Shown here: one piece after another, positions 52,008-61,496 of the stretch | How the letters are laid out: every line of letters begins with the position of its first letter | Position numbering within the stretch: the first letter of the stretch is position 1 | NCBI GenBank assembly: GCA_041686935.1 | Contig: JAWLCW010000005.1 | Coordinates: 195,209-259,208, forward strand | Length of the DNA stretch: 64,000 nucleotides | From: Mariniphaga sp041686935 | GTDB taxonomy: Bacteria; Bacteroidota; Bacteroidia; Bacteroidales; Prolixibacteraceae | Direction of reading: 5' to 3' | Translations under genes and position numbers: made by a program | The notes under the pieces: generated by a model | Told to the model about the DNA's origin: nothing | The model's database searches: none | Seen by the model: only the letters and a program-made list of their open reading frames with translations

Positions 52008-54077
52008 TTAATCCATCAATTTCATTTGCAGGTATGAATACAGTTGCGCGCTCATTTGTGCCCGCTGTTCGTTTGTGGAAGCGCCGGCGTGTCCGCCTTC
52101 TGTGTTTTCGAAATAGTAAATTTTATATCCCATGTCATTCATTTTGGCAACCATTTTACGCGCATGTCCCGGATGAACACGATCGTCGCGGGTGGAAGTA
52201 GTAAAGAAAACCTCGGGATAATTCTTTCCTTCCTTTAAATTGTGATAGGGCGAGTATTTGCTGATGTATTCCCATTCTTCCGGAATATCCGGATTTCCGT
52301 ATTCCGCCATCCAACTGGCGCCGGCCAAAAGTTTATTGTAACGCTGCATGTCGAGAAGGGGAACTACACAAACCACCGCATTATAAAGTTCGGGTCGTTG
52401 GGTAAAAGCTACACCTACAAGAAGTCCTCCATTGCTGCCTCCATAAATCCCCAGTTTTTTGGGCGAAGTAATTTTTTTATCAATGAGGTCTTCCGCAACG
52501 GCATAAAAATCGTCAAAAACCAGTTGCCGGTTTTCTTTTAATCCGGCCTGGTGCCATTTTGGGCCAAATTCGCCTCCGCCGCGCAGGTTGGCGAGCACAT
52601 AAACACCCCCTTTTTCAAGCCACGAAACCCCTGTTGCAGCCGAAAAACGGGGGAGCTGAGGTACTTCAAATCCACCATAGGCATAAAGCAAAGTGGGATT
52701 GTTACCGTCCATTTTCATTGATTTTGAATGTACTACAAAATATGGAATCCGTGTTCCGTCTTTTGAAATGGCCTCAAATTGCTGCACCTTGTAATTTTCG
52801 GTTGGAAACCAGGAAGGAAGTGATTTCACTTTACTTATTTCACCTGATTCTGCGTCGGCGAAATAAAGCGTATTGGGTTCTAAAAAATTTTGAAAGTTGA
52901 AGAAAAACTTATTGCTGAATTCATCGGTTGAACCTAAAGTAAGGTTACCAAAATCAGGCGCTTCAATTTTTTCTTTGATCCAGCCGTTTTCAAAGCGGTA
53001 TGAATAAAGTTCACTTTTAACATTTACCAGCATGTTTACCAGTAAACGGTCTTTTGTTTGCGAAATTTGTGAAACACTTGACCGTTCGTCGGGTTGAAGC
53101 AGCAAATCAAAATTATTTTTCCCGGCCAGTAAATCATTATAATTAATACTGATAACAGCACCCTGTAAAAATGTTTGATTGTTTACTTTCCAATCCGATT
53201 TTAACTGAAAAATAACCTGCCCGTTAAAAATGATGTTATAGTCAATGTCTTCCGGTAACTGCGGCTGAATAAGCTTTTCGTTTTCATAAAAATAGTAATC
53301 ACCGGAATAAAAAGAGGTTCGGCGCATCACCATCAGGTAAACTTTTTCTCTTGTAGTCATTGCATATCCCCAGATTCCCATGTCATTTTCTTCTCCCTTA
53401 AATATTTCAAGGGCATTTTTCAAATTTGTTCCTCTTTTCCATATTTTTGCCTGGGTTGGGTAGCCCGATGTTGTAACTCCTTCGCCAAAATCGGTGGAAA
53501 CCATTAGTGTATTTTCATCAATCCAGCTTGCGCCTCCTTTCGCTTCGGGCAGAAAAAAACCATTATCAACAAATGATTTTGTGCGAACATCAAATTCTCT
53601 GATAATTACGGCATCGCCTCCACCTTTGGACAGACTTACCAAAAATTTGTTGTATTCGGGGTAAAGTCCGGAGGCACCCTTATAAACCCATTTTATACCA
53701 TCTTTTTCTGATAGTTCATCAATATTCAGTAAAGTTTCCCATTCCGGTTCTCCACTCAGGTAACTTTTTAATTCAGCCCGTCGCCAGATTCCGCGCTGGA
53801 ATTGCTGATCCTGCCAAAAATTATAAACATAATTTCCATGGATAGCCGGCTGTGCAATCCGGTCGGTCGAATTCAGTATCTCCAGGTTTTTTTCATATAA
53901 CCCGGCATAACCTGGCTGAGACGACAGTACATCCAGCGATTTTTTGTTCCAGTTTTCTACCCAATCAAGGGCTTTCGGATTCTCTACTTCTTCAAGCCAG
54001 TAATAGGGGTCCCCGGATTGTGCAAAAGTTATTTTTGTTGCCATAGCAAAAATGAGCAGTAGGTGTAAATGTTTCAT
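52008..54077 (-). CDS. Prolyl oligopeptidase, S9A family, exported
   Basis: 689 residues with a signal peptide ending TFAQ. The N-terminal portion is a beta-propeller and the C-terminal part an alpha/beta hydrolase: Ser548 in GIYGGSNGGLLVG, an acidic pair in STRDDRVHPGH (about 631-632) and His663 in TEGGHAG. The start of the mature chain, DPYYWLEEVENPKALDWVENWN, is the usual S9A lead. It cleaves short proline-containing peptides, probably in the periplasm. The frame is intact. Confidence 0.92.
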   Translation of the reverse strand: MKHLHLLLIFAMATKITFAQSGDPYYWLEEVENPKALDWVENWNKKSLDVLSSQPGYAGLYEKNLEILNSTDRIAQPAIHGNYVYNFWQDQQFQRGIWRRAELKSYLSGEPEWETLLNIDELSEKDGIKWVYKGASGLYPEYNKFLVSLSKGGGDAVIIREFDVRTKSFVDNGFFLPEAKGGASWIDENTLMVSTDFGEGVTTSGYPTQAKIWKRGTNLKNALEIFKGEENDMGIWGYAMTTREKVYLMVMRRTSFYSGDYYFYENEKLIQPQLPEDIDYNIIFNGQVIFQLKSDWKVNNQTFLQGAVISINYNDLLAGKNNFDLLLQPDERSSVSQISQTKDRLLVNMLVNVKSELYSYRFENGWIKEKIEAPDFGNLTLGSTDEFSNKFFFNFQNFLEPNTLYFADAESGEISKVKSLPSWFPTENYKVQQFEAISKDGTRIPYFVVHSKSMKMDGNNPTLLYAYGGFEVPQLPRFSAATGVSWLEKGGVYVLANLRGGGEFGPKWHQAGLKENRQLVFDDFYAVAEDLIDKKITSPKKLGIYGGSNGGLLVGVAFTQRPELYNAVVCVVPLLDMQRYNKLLAGASWMAEYGNPDIPEEWEYISKYSPYHNLKEGKNYPEVFFTTSTRDDRVHPGHARKMVAKMNDMGYKIYYFENTEGGHAGASTNEQRAQMSAQLYSYLQMKLMD

Positions 54078-54294
54078 TATTTTTGATTTTTCAGTTTTTT
54101 ACAATTGTTTTAAATAAACAGTATAGAAATTGACTTTGCGAAAATAGTGCTTCTTTTGTAAATTTTTTAGGACATTCATTTTAAATGATGTCTGAAATAT
54201 CTATTTTCGTAAACTGAAAAGTACCCGGAAGATGAATTTGTAAATATAAAAAAGCCGTAAAGCAATTTATCATCGTGGGGATTAATAACAAAAT

Positions 54295-55368
54295 ATGGCA
54301 GCGTTATTTTTATTTTTTACTTTATCCATTGTTGTTTCTTTTTTTTGTTCGATGTGGGAAGCGGTATTGTTAAGCAACACTCCCTCTTTTGTAGGCAGAA
54401 TGCAGACTGAAAAACCTGCCATCGGTCATTTGCTTAACAAAATGAAAGATGATATCGACAAACCCCTTTCTGCTATTCTTACATTAAATACTTTTGCCCA
54501 CACAGTTGGCGCACTGGGGGTAGGAGTTGAAGCAGGGAAATTATTCGGAACGAATCAAATAGATCTGGGGTTTATCAACATAACTTATGAATCGATAATA
54601 GCCACAATTATGACATTGGCCATACTGGTTCTTTCCGAAATAATTCCTAAAACTTTCGGAGCTATTTTCTGGCAAAAACTAACCCCGTTTACTGTAAGGT
54701 CTATTCGCGTGTTACTTTTTGTGCTGGCGCCTTTTGTTTGGCTGAGTAAAGGAATTACGATGATGGTAAAAACAGAAAAGGGGCGCAGTGTGTTTAGTCG
54801 TGCCGATTTTGCTGCAATGGCCGACGTAGGGTTGAAAAGCGGTGCGCTGGATAAAGAAGAAAAATCCATTATTCAGAATCTCCTGCGGCTTGAAAACCTG
54901 AAAGTGCGCGACATTATGACCCCGCGTTCAGTTATAATGATGGTGGACGAAGAGGAAACCATGAATGAAATTTACAAGGAATTAAATCCGATGGTGTTTT
55001 CACGAATTCCGGTTTACCACGAGCATCCCGATAACATTACCGGCGTTATTCTGAAAGATAATATTTTGGAAAACCTTGCTCAGGACAAACATTCAGTGAA
55101 AGCAGCAGAAATTAAACGCGATATTTTATTTGTTGAAGATAATTTTACCGTGGCTAAACTAATGGATACCCTCATTTTAAATAGACAACACCTGGCTGTT
55201 GTAGCCGACGATTTTGGGAGTGTGGTAGGCCTGGTTACCATGGAGGATTTATTTGAAACTTTACTTGGACTCGAAATTGTGGACGAATCAGATAAAGTAG
55301 AAGACCTGCAAAAGCTTGCTTTGGAAAAATGGAAAAAACGGACCGATAAACATCGAATGAAAAACTGA
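54295..55368 (+). CDS. CNNM/DUF21 membrane protein with CBS pair
   Basis: 357 residues. The DUF21 domain has four hydrophobic stretches, with SMWEAVLLSNTPSFVGRM near the start and LSEIIPKTFGA near 115. Two CBS-like repeats follow (VRDIMTPRSVIMMVDEEETMNEI and FVEDNFTVAKLMDTLILNRQHLAVVADDFGSVVGLVTMEDLFETLLG). The C-terminal transporter-associated CorC_HlyC domain is absent. Related proteins handle magnesium or cobalt. Frame complete. Confidence 0.85.
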   Translation: MAALFLFFTLSIVVSFFCSMWEAVLLSNTPSFVGRMQTEKPAIGHLLNKMKDDIDKPLSAILTLNTFAHTVGALGVGVEAGKLFGTNQIDLGFINITYESIIATIMTLAILVLSEIIPKTFGAIFWQKLTPFTVRSIRVLLFVLAPFVWLSKGITMMVKTEKGRSVFSRADFAAMADVGLKSGALDKEEKSIIQNLLRLENLKVRDIMTPRSVIMMVDEEETMNEIYKELNPMVFSRIPVYHEHPDNITGVILKDNILENLAQDKHSVKAAEIKRDILFVEDNFTVAKLMDTLILNRQHLAVVADDFGSVVGLVTMEDLFETLLGLEIVDESDKVEDLQKLALEKWKKRTDKHRMKN

Positions 55369-55437
55369 ACCCTTTTAATTTTTCTTTAAATCGCCCGCAG
55401 AAAAAATTCTTCAATAACTTAAACGAGCAAAATACGT

Positions 55438-55445
55438 TAATTTTG
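55438..55445 (+). promoter_or_regulatory. Candidate promoter -7 element for the PPi-PFK gene
   Basis: TAATTTTG, a full TAnnTTTG match, 35 bases before the ATG at 55480. Confidence 0.4.
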
Positions 55446-55479
55446 ATGCAGCAGTAAATGACAATTAAAATCAACAAAA

Positions 55480-57135
55480 ATGAATATTAGTCCATTACAA
55501 AAAGAAAGGGCCAAATACCAGCCCAAACTTCCCAAATCGTTAAAGGGTATAGTTAAACTGGTTGAAGGCGCCATAACAGAATCGGTTGCCGATCAGAAAG
55601 AAATTGCGGAATTGTTTCCGAATACCTACGGAATGCCTTTGATATCGTTTGAGGAAGGCGAAAATGGTAATTCAAAAAATCCTGTGAATGTGGGAGTTAT
55701 CTTGTCTGGCGGACAGGCTCCCGGTGGGCACAATGTGATTTCGGGAATTTTTGACGGGATAAAAAAAATCAATCCCGAAAGTAAATTGTATGGCTTTCTG
55801 GTTGGTCCGGGCGGACTGGTCGATCATAAATATGCAGAGCTTACAGCAGAAATAGTTGACGAATACCGCAACACCGGCGGGTTTGATATTATTGGTTCGG
55901 GCCGTACCAAACTGGAAGAGGAGTGGCAGTTCGACAAAGGCCTCGAAATTGCCAAAGACTTGAATTTGAATGCCCTTGTTATTATTGGCGGTGACGATTC
56001 AAATACCAATGCATGTGTTTTGGCCGAATATTATTCACGAATAAATGCCGGTGTAAGTGTTATCGGCTGCCCCAAAACCATCGACGGTGACCTGAAAAAC
56101 GAAATGATTGAAACATCATTTGGTTTTGATACAGCAACAAAAGTTTATTCCGAACTCATTGGAAACATTCAGCGCGATGCCAATTCAGCCAAAAAATACT
56201 GGCATTTTATAAAATTAATGGGCCGTTCGGCGTCACATATCGGTTTGGAATGTGCATTGAAAACCCAACCCAACATTACCCTTATTTCTGAAGAGATTGC
56301 TGCAAAACAACAAACACTTGATGAAATTGTGGAATACATGGCCGGAATAATTGCCCAGCGTGCAGAAAATGGCCAAAACTTTGGGGTGGCTCTTATACCG
56401 GAAGGATTAATTGAGTTTATTCCGGAAATGAAAATTTTAATTGCGGAATTGAGTGATTTACTTGCCGAAGGCACCGAAACAGAAAAAGAGTTTAAAATGT
56501 TGAGGAAAAGCCATCGGCTGGAGTGGGTTGCCTCGCAACTTTCAAAAGATTCGGCAAAGGTTTTAAAATCGCTTCCGTCAGGTATTGCCAATCAGTTAAC
56601 ACTCGACCGTGACCCACACGGAAACGTTCAGGTTTCTTTGATAGAAACTGAAAAACTTTTAGGCGAAATGGTAACCGAAAAACTTGCCAAACTCAAAAAA
56701 GCCGGAAAATTTGCCGGTAAATTCAGTACCCAATATCACTTTTTCGGTTATGAAGGACGCTGTGCTGCACCTTCTAATTTCGATGCCGACTATTGTTATT
56801 CATTGGGTTACACCGCATCGGTTTTGGTTTCTGAAGGCAAAACAGGCTACATGTCGTCGGTTCGGAACTTAACAGCACCAGCCGAAGAATGGATTGCCGG
56901 TGGTGTTCCGATTACCATGATGATGAATATGGAAAGAAGACACGGCCACATGAAACCTGTAATTCAGAAAGCACTGGTTGAGCTTGATGGGGCACCGTAT
57001 AAATATTTTGTTTCGAAACGCGGAGAATGGGCTTTTGGCACGCATTATATTTATCCCGGTCCCATTCAGTATTTTGGGCCCTCAGAAGTTTGCGACCCGC
57101 CAACAGAAACGCTGAGGCTTGAAAGAGCTCAATAA
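55480..57135 (+). CDS. pfp: Pyrophosphate-fructose 6-phosphate 1-phosphotransferase
   Basis: 551 residues of the long PPi-dependent PFK group. The substrate loop GVILSGGQAPGGHNV near 72-86, GGDDSN at 170-175 (the Asp where ATP-enzymes have Gly, a mark of PPi specificity) and the catalytic PKTIDGDLKN at 198-207 are present. IKLMGRSASHIGLECAL continues the site. It interconverts fructose 6-phosphate and fructose 1,6-bisphosphate with PPi, reversibly, so it serves glycolysis and gluconeogenesis. Confidence 0.92.
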   Translation: MNISPLQKERAKYQPKLPKSLKGIVKLVEGAITESVADQKEIAELFPNTYGMPLISFEEGENGNSKNPVNVGVILSGGQAPGGHNVISGIFDGIKKINPESKLYGFLVGPGGLVDHKYAELTAEIVDEYRNTGGFDIIGSGRTKLEEEWQFDKGLEIAKDLNLNALVIIGGDDSNTNACVLAEYYSRINAGVSVIGCPKTIDGDLKNEMIETSFGFDTATKVYSELIGNIQRDANSAKKYWHFIKLMGRSASHIGLECALKTQPNITLISEEIAAKQQTLDEIVEYMAGIIAQRAENGQNFGVALIPEGLIEFIPEMKILIAELSDLLAEGTETEKEFKMLRKSHRLEWVASQLSKDSAKVLKSLPSGIANQLTLDRDPHGNVQVSLIETEKLLGEMVTEKLAKLKKAGKFAGKFSTQYHFFGYEGRCAAPSNFDADYCYSLGYTASVLVSEGKTGYMSSVRNLTAPAEEWIAGGVPITMMMNMERRHGHMKPVIQKALVELDGAPYKYFVSKRGEWAFGTHYIYPGPIQYFGPSEVCDPPTETLRLERAQ

Positions 57136-57158
57136 TTTGCCATTCCATATAATACAGA

Positions 57159-57189
57159 AAAGAGGCTGTCTCAAAAAGGCAGCCTCTTT
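57159..57189 (+). terminator. Terminator after PPi-PFK
   Basis: Perfect 10-base arms AAAGAGGCTG (57159-57168) and CAGCCTCTTT (57180-57189), 24 bases after the stop codon. The stem resembles the terminator at 16350-16383, a common style in these genomes. Confidence 0.7.
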
Positions 57190-57332
57190 AATGTGTGCCG
57201 TGCATGGTTTCAGGCCTTGTGTTGAGATTCCGCAACAAATCGAACTTCAAAAAAATCCTGTAAAAAATATCTTGACAATTAAATTTAAAGTTTTTAAAAA
57301 TTGCTTTATTTTTAATCGTTTGTTCAATCATC

Positions 57333-58202
57333 ATGAATATGAAAAAATTACTTACTATTTTGTTTTTGCTTCCGGTGTGTATTGCTGCCGGACAATCAGA
57401 CATTCCACGGTTTCTTGACGGGACATGGAAAACAGAGATTGACGGGAATTACGAACAATGGAACGTTCTGAATGACAACGCGATGAAAGGATTTTCCTAT
57501 AAGATGCAAAATAGTAAAATAATTGTTTCAGAATTCCTGGATATTTATAAAACTGCGAACGATGTCATTTATTCTGCGACAGTATTAAACCAGAATCAGG
57601 GAAGGGGAATTGAATTCAAATTAACAAAATCGGACAGTGTTTATATATTTGAAAATCCCAATCATGATTTTCCCAAAAAAATTGTTTACAGAAAACTTTC
57701 AGAATCTGATATTCTTGTGCAGGTTTCTGGTGGTATTCAAAAAAGTTATGAGTACTTAATGAAAAAACAACATACATCATTAAACCTGACTGATTCTGCA
57801 ATTGCCAATCCGAATTATGATGTTGAACTGGCTGGAAAACTGGGAGCGGATGATTACGGAATGAAAAGCTACATTCTGGTCATTCTTAAAACAGGTACGA
57901 ATCAGACAACAGATAAGGCTTTTATCAGCGAAAGTTTCCGTGGACACATGAACAATATTAACAGGCTTGTTGAGCAAAAAAAACTTATAGTTGCAGGCCC
58001 GCTTGGCAAAAATGCAAATAACTACCGCGGCATTTTTATTTTGAATAATGTGGCCGACTTTGATGAGGCAAATGAATTATTGCAAACCGATCCGGCAATA
58101 AATTCGGGATTGCTTGATGTGGAATTGTACAATTGGTATGGCTCAGCCGCTTTACCTGAATATTTGCCGTTTTCAGATAAAGTTTGGAAAATAAATCCCT
58201 GA
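57333..58202 (+). CDS. Secreted two-domain protein: DUF6265-like plus YciI-like
   Basis: 289 residues. A signal peptide ends CIAAGQ. The first domain (about 25-150) has FLDGTWKTEIDGNYEQWNVLNDNAMKGFSYK, IFENPNHDFPKKIVYRKLSES, which resembles DUF6265. The second (about 160-280) is a YCII-related dimeric alpha/beta fold: SFRGHMNNINRLVEQKKLIVAGPLGKNANNYRGIFILNNVADFDEANELL. The two modules usually exist as separate genes. It is expected in the periplasm. Function is unknown. Confidence 0.72.
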   Translation: MNMKKLLTILFLLPVCIAAGQSDIPRFLDGTWKTEIDGNYEQWNVLNDNAMKGFSYKMQNSKIIVSEFLDIYKTANDVIYSATVLNQNQGRGIEFKLTKSDSVYIFENPNHDFPKKIVYRKLSESDILVQVSGGIQKSYEYLMKKQHTSLNLTDSAIANPNYDVELAGKLGADDYGMKSYILVILKTGTNQTTDKAFISESFRGHMNNINRLVEQKKLIVAGPLGKNANNYRGIFILNNVADFDEANELLQTDPAINSGLLDVELYNWYGSAALPEYLPFSDKVWKINP

Positions 58203-58391
58203 TATTCCAGAAAAGTCAATGGCATGAACTGTTTCAGTATTTAACATTTCATTTCCGACATTTTTCATAACAAATTGTTAAGCTGGTTCCGGCTTTAAAC
58301 CAAACAAAGTACAAGTATGTATATATATGTAACCCTGACTTAATATGGTTTGCCGGGTAACCGGTTTGATAGTAAAATTGAAAAGATAAAG

Positions 58392-60872
58392 ATGTCAAAA
58401 AAAATATTTCTGGTTTTTGTAATTACTATTTATTTGTTAACCAATACATTTGCTCAAAACAGGCTTACGGGTTTGGTAAAAGATGAAAGCACCGGCGATC
58501 CGGTTGAATTTGCCCAGGTGGCTTTGCTTCAATTGCCTGACAGTACAATATATACAGGGGGAATTACAGAATATGACGGCAGGTTTAACCTGAAAACCAC
58601 TCTTTCCGGAGATCATCTCCTCAGAATCAGTTTTGTTGGATATCGCCCTCATTATGAATCGTTAAACATTGATGGCGGAACAAAAAATATCGGGAGAATT
58701 TTTCTTAATCCTTCTATGGAACAAATTGATGAGGTAAGTGTAACAGCCGCGGCAACTTTGTTTCGAAGCGAAGCGGACCGGCGGATTTATAATGTTGAAA
58801 ACATGACATTTGCAGAGGGAGGTACTGCCATGGAATTGCTTGAAACACTGCCTTCGGTTCAGGTTGATGAAGAAGGGAATATCTCGATGCTGGGTAGCGG
58901 CAGCGTTTTGATTTACATAAACGGCAGACCGACAAACCTGTCGTCAGATTACAATGAATCCATTCTGGAACAATTTCCTGCCAATGCCATTAAAGACATT
59001 GAACTGATTACCAATCCATCGGCCCGTTACGATGCAGAAGGAATCGGTGGCATCATTAATCTGGTGCTCAGAGAGCAAAGAATGCAGGGTTTTAACGGGC
59101 AGTTTAACCTTTCAGCCGGAACCGGGAACAAATACACAGGAGGAGTGAACTTAAACCTTCAGCGAAACAGGTGGAACCTGTTTTCAAACTATTCTTACCA
59201 GTACCAGGAGTTTTGGGAGGAGAATAAAAGTTTCAGCGAACGGTTCACCGGTTCACAGTCACCTTTTGTGGACCAGGATTATTACACTGAAAATTTCAAC
59301 CATTCGCACCTCGTTCGCGTGGGCGCCGAGTATGAACTAACCGGAAACAGCAGTGCCCGGGTATTCTCAACAGTAAATGCACGAAACCGCGACAGGGAAA
59401 GAATCTACAATATCCGTAGTTTTTCCACCCTTCCGGTTTTGGACAGCATGTATGTCAGGCTTTTGGAAGAAGACCAGAGCAGAGTGAATTACGAGTTTGG
59501 CGCCGGCTATAACTGGAACCACGGTAACGGTAAATCGCTTTCTGCCAATGCCACTGCCAGTTGGGACTCGCAGGACAGGATTGAGTATTTTAATCAGCAA
59601 TATTTCAATGAAAATATGAATGAAGTTGGTGAAAAACTGCAGGATCAGTTTTATGAACGTCCGCTTTCTGCCCGGTTGCTGGTTTTTGAACTGGATTACA
59701 GTCAAAATTTAGGAAAGTGGGCGAAACTGGAAACCGGGTTAAAAAGCACCCTCCGGCATGACGACAGATCGCAGAATTTCGGACAGTTGAATCTGAATAC
59801 CAATATTTACGAAGAAGTTGTACTTGATGGTATGCCCATTAACAACAGGTTTACCCGCGATGAAAATGTTCATGCAGGTTACCTCATTCTCCGAAACAAC
59901 AATGGTGGAAAGTTCAATTATATGGCGGGCTTGAGGGCTGAATACACCACGTTGAAAACATTTCAGCAGTTTGGTTTGAGGAAAGGATTTTTGAATGACG
60001 AAATTTTTATTCCGGCCACCGACACCACCACAATTAAAAATCATTTTGGCCTTTTTCCAAGTGTTTTTATAAACTATGAATTATCGCCCAACCACGATTT
60101 GCAGGTAAGTTTCAGCCGGCGAATCCAGCGCCCGGGCCTCGAATCCATGATGCCGTTTCTGAACGCACAGGATTTTTATAACCTTCGTTTGGGAAACCCC
60201 TATCTTGAACCGGCATTTACCAGCAATTTTGAAATGAACTACATCCGTTCATGGGAAAAATATATGGTTACCGGCGGAGTTTTTCACAGACAAACCGGAA
60301 ACGGAATTTCACGGTTGTTTGTTCCTTTCGACCAGGGTGCGATGGTTACCTGGAACAATTCAAATAATGTGAATAACACCGGAGTTGAACTGATTAATTA
60401 TTACACCTTTAGCTCAAATGCAGATGTTACCCTTTCAGGAAATTATTACTATTCCATGGTGAAAGGTGAACTTCAGGGGAATCCTTACAGCAACGAAAGT
60501 TATTCATGGACAATAAGTTTACTCGGTAACGTGAATATTCCAAAGTGGTTCCGAACACAGGTTTCGGCCAATTACTGGGGCCCAAGAATTATTCCGCAGG
60601 GAAAAATTGATCCGGTTTTCAGTATGAATCTCGGGCTCCGAAAAAATGTGCTGAACAACAATGGTACAATCAGTTTTAATGTTAGTGATTTGCTGAATAC
60701 ACGGCACTTCTCTCTGGAAACCAACAGCGAATCCTTTTACCAGAAACGTGAGTTTGTAAACGAATCGAGGGTTATGACATTTTCCTTTACCTGGCGTTTC
60801 CGGAATTTTGCAGAACAGAATGATCGGCCGCGCGACAATGGAATTGAACGCGATATTGAAGGGTTGTTTTAG
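58392..60872 (+). CDS. Outer-membrane beta-barrel receptor (TonB-dependent-receptor-like)
   Basis: 826 residues from ATG 58392. Signal peptide, then a carboxypeptidase-D regulatory-like domain (LTGLVKDESTGDPVEFAQVALL...GYRPHYESLNI), a plug domain with ELLETLPSVQVDEEGNISMLG and YINGRPTNLSSDY, GIGGIINLVLRE, and a long barrel to the C-terminal aromatic strand (VMTFSFTWRF). The wording fits the OMP_b-brl_3 group of Bacteroidota. It lacks a clear N-terminal TonB box. No SusD-type partner is nearby, so substrate is not assigned. Confidence 0.85.
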   Translation: MSKKIFLVFVITIYLLTNTFAQNRLTGLVKDESTGDPVEFAQVALLQLPDSTIYTGGITEYDGRFNLKTTLSGDHLLRISFVGYRPHYESLNIDGGTKNIGRIFLNPSMEQIDEVSVTAAATLFRSEADRRIYNVENMTFAEGGTAMELLETLPSVQVDEEGNISMLGSGSVLIYINGRPTNLSSDYNESILEQFPANAIKDIELITNPSARYDAEGIGGIINLVLREQRMQGFNGQFNLSAGTGNKYTGGVNLNLQRNRWNLFSNYSYQYQEFWEENKSFSERFTGSQSPFVDQDYYTENFNHSHLVRVGAEYELTGNSSARVFSTVNARNRDRERIYNIRSFSTLPVLDSMYVRLLEEDQSRVNYEFGAGYNWNHGNGKSLSANATASWDSQDRIEYFNQQYFNENMNEVGEKLQDQFYERPLSARLLVFELDYSQNLGKWAKLETGLKSTLRHDDRSQNFGQLNLNTNIYEEVVLDGMPINNRFTRDENVHAGYLILRNNNGGKFNYMAGLRAEYTTLKTFQQFGLRKGFLNDEIFIPATDTTTIKNHFGLFPSVFINYELSPNHDLQVSFSRRIQRPGLESMMPFLNAQDFYNLRLGNPYLEPAFTSNFEMNYIRSWEKYMVTGGVFHRQTGNGISRLFVPFDQGAMVTWNNSNNVNNTGVELINYYTFSSNADVTLSGNYYYSMVKGELQGNPYSNESYSWTISLLGNVNIPKWFRTQVSANYWGPRIIPQGKIDPVFSMNLGLRKNVLNNNGTISFNVSDLLNTRHFSLETNSESFYQKREFVNESRVMTFSFTWRFRNFAEQNDRPRDNGIERDIEGLF

Positions 60873-61051
60873 TTGACTGACTGATTTTTAGTCTTGAACA
60901 TCTAATCAGTTAATTATTTGAAAAAAATGTTGAATTCTTTTGCTAAAAAACTGAAATTCATTTTCTTTGATGTTCGCTTTAAAGAAATATAGTATTTTCG
61001 AAAGCTTTTTGGAGAGAAGAAACGTGTTCTGTAATCTTAAAATTGACCACT

Positions 61052-61486
61052 ATGGAATCATTTGTCAAATTAATCCACCAATCAAGCATGACATATCTTC
61101 CATCTAAAACCCCGGTGCAGTTTTACGGATTGCCCGATGGGAAGGTCTATTTGATTTACACCCGTTTTTATGAAATTAAATTCGACCGTACTTACCTCGA
61201 ATATGTTTTTGCCGAGCACAAGGAATTTTCCTATGATTTTGAAAATGAAAAACTTATTCCGCATGAAAAGCCAAAGCTGAACTCACCGGTTTACTACGAA
61301 TCAGTTGACAAACCCAATCCGAAAATCAAAATATTGAAAATTTACAGGAATATTAATTCTTTTTCTGAAGCGCGTGCATTACTAAACCGCAAAGCCAAAA
61401 AAATGATGGAGAACATTAAGGCACAACGTGAAAACGCTATACGTGAGATTTCTTCTGATGACAACAAAAAGATGGCATCTGCCTGA
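61052..61486 (+). CDS. Conserved hypothetical protein
   Basis: 144 residues from ATG 61052. It shows a beta-rich front half (TYLPSKTPVQFYGLPDGKVYLIYTRFYEIKFDRTY) and a charged helical back half (SFSEARALLNRKAKKMMENIKAQRENAIREI). No family is recognised. Its stop lies 10 bases from the convergent sialidase-fold gene. A start at TTG 61043 would only add three residues. Confidence 0.65.
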   Translation: MESFVKLIHQSSMTYLPSKTPVQFYGLPDGKVYLIYTRFYEIKFDRTYLEYVFAEHKEFSYDFENEKLIPHEKPKLNSPVYYESVDKPNPKIKILKIYRNINSFSEARALLNRKAKKMMENIKAQRENAIREISSDDNKKMASA

Positions 61487-61496
61487 AGGTGAAACT

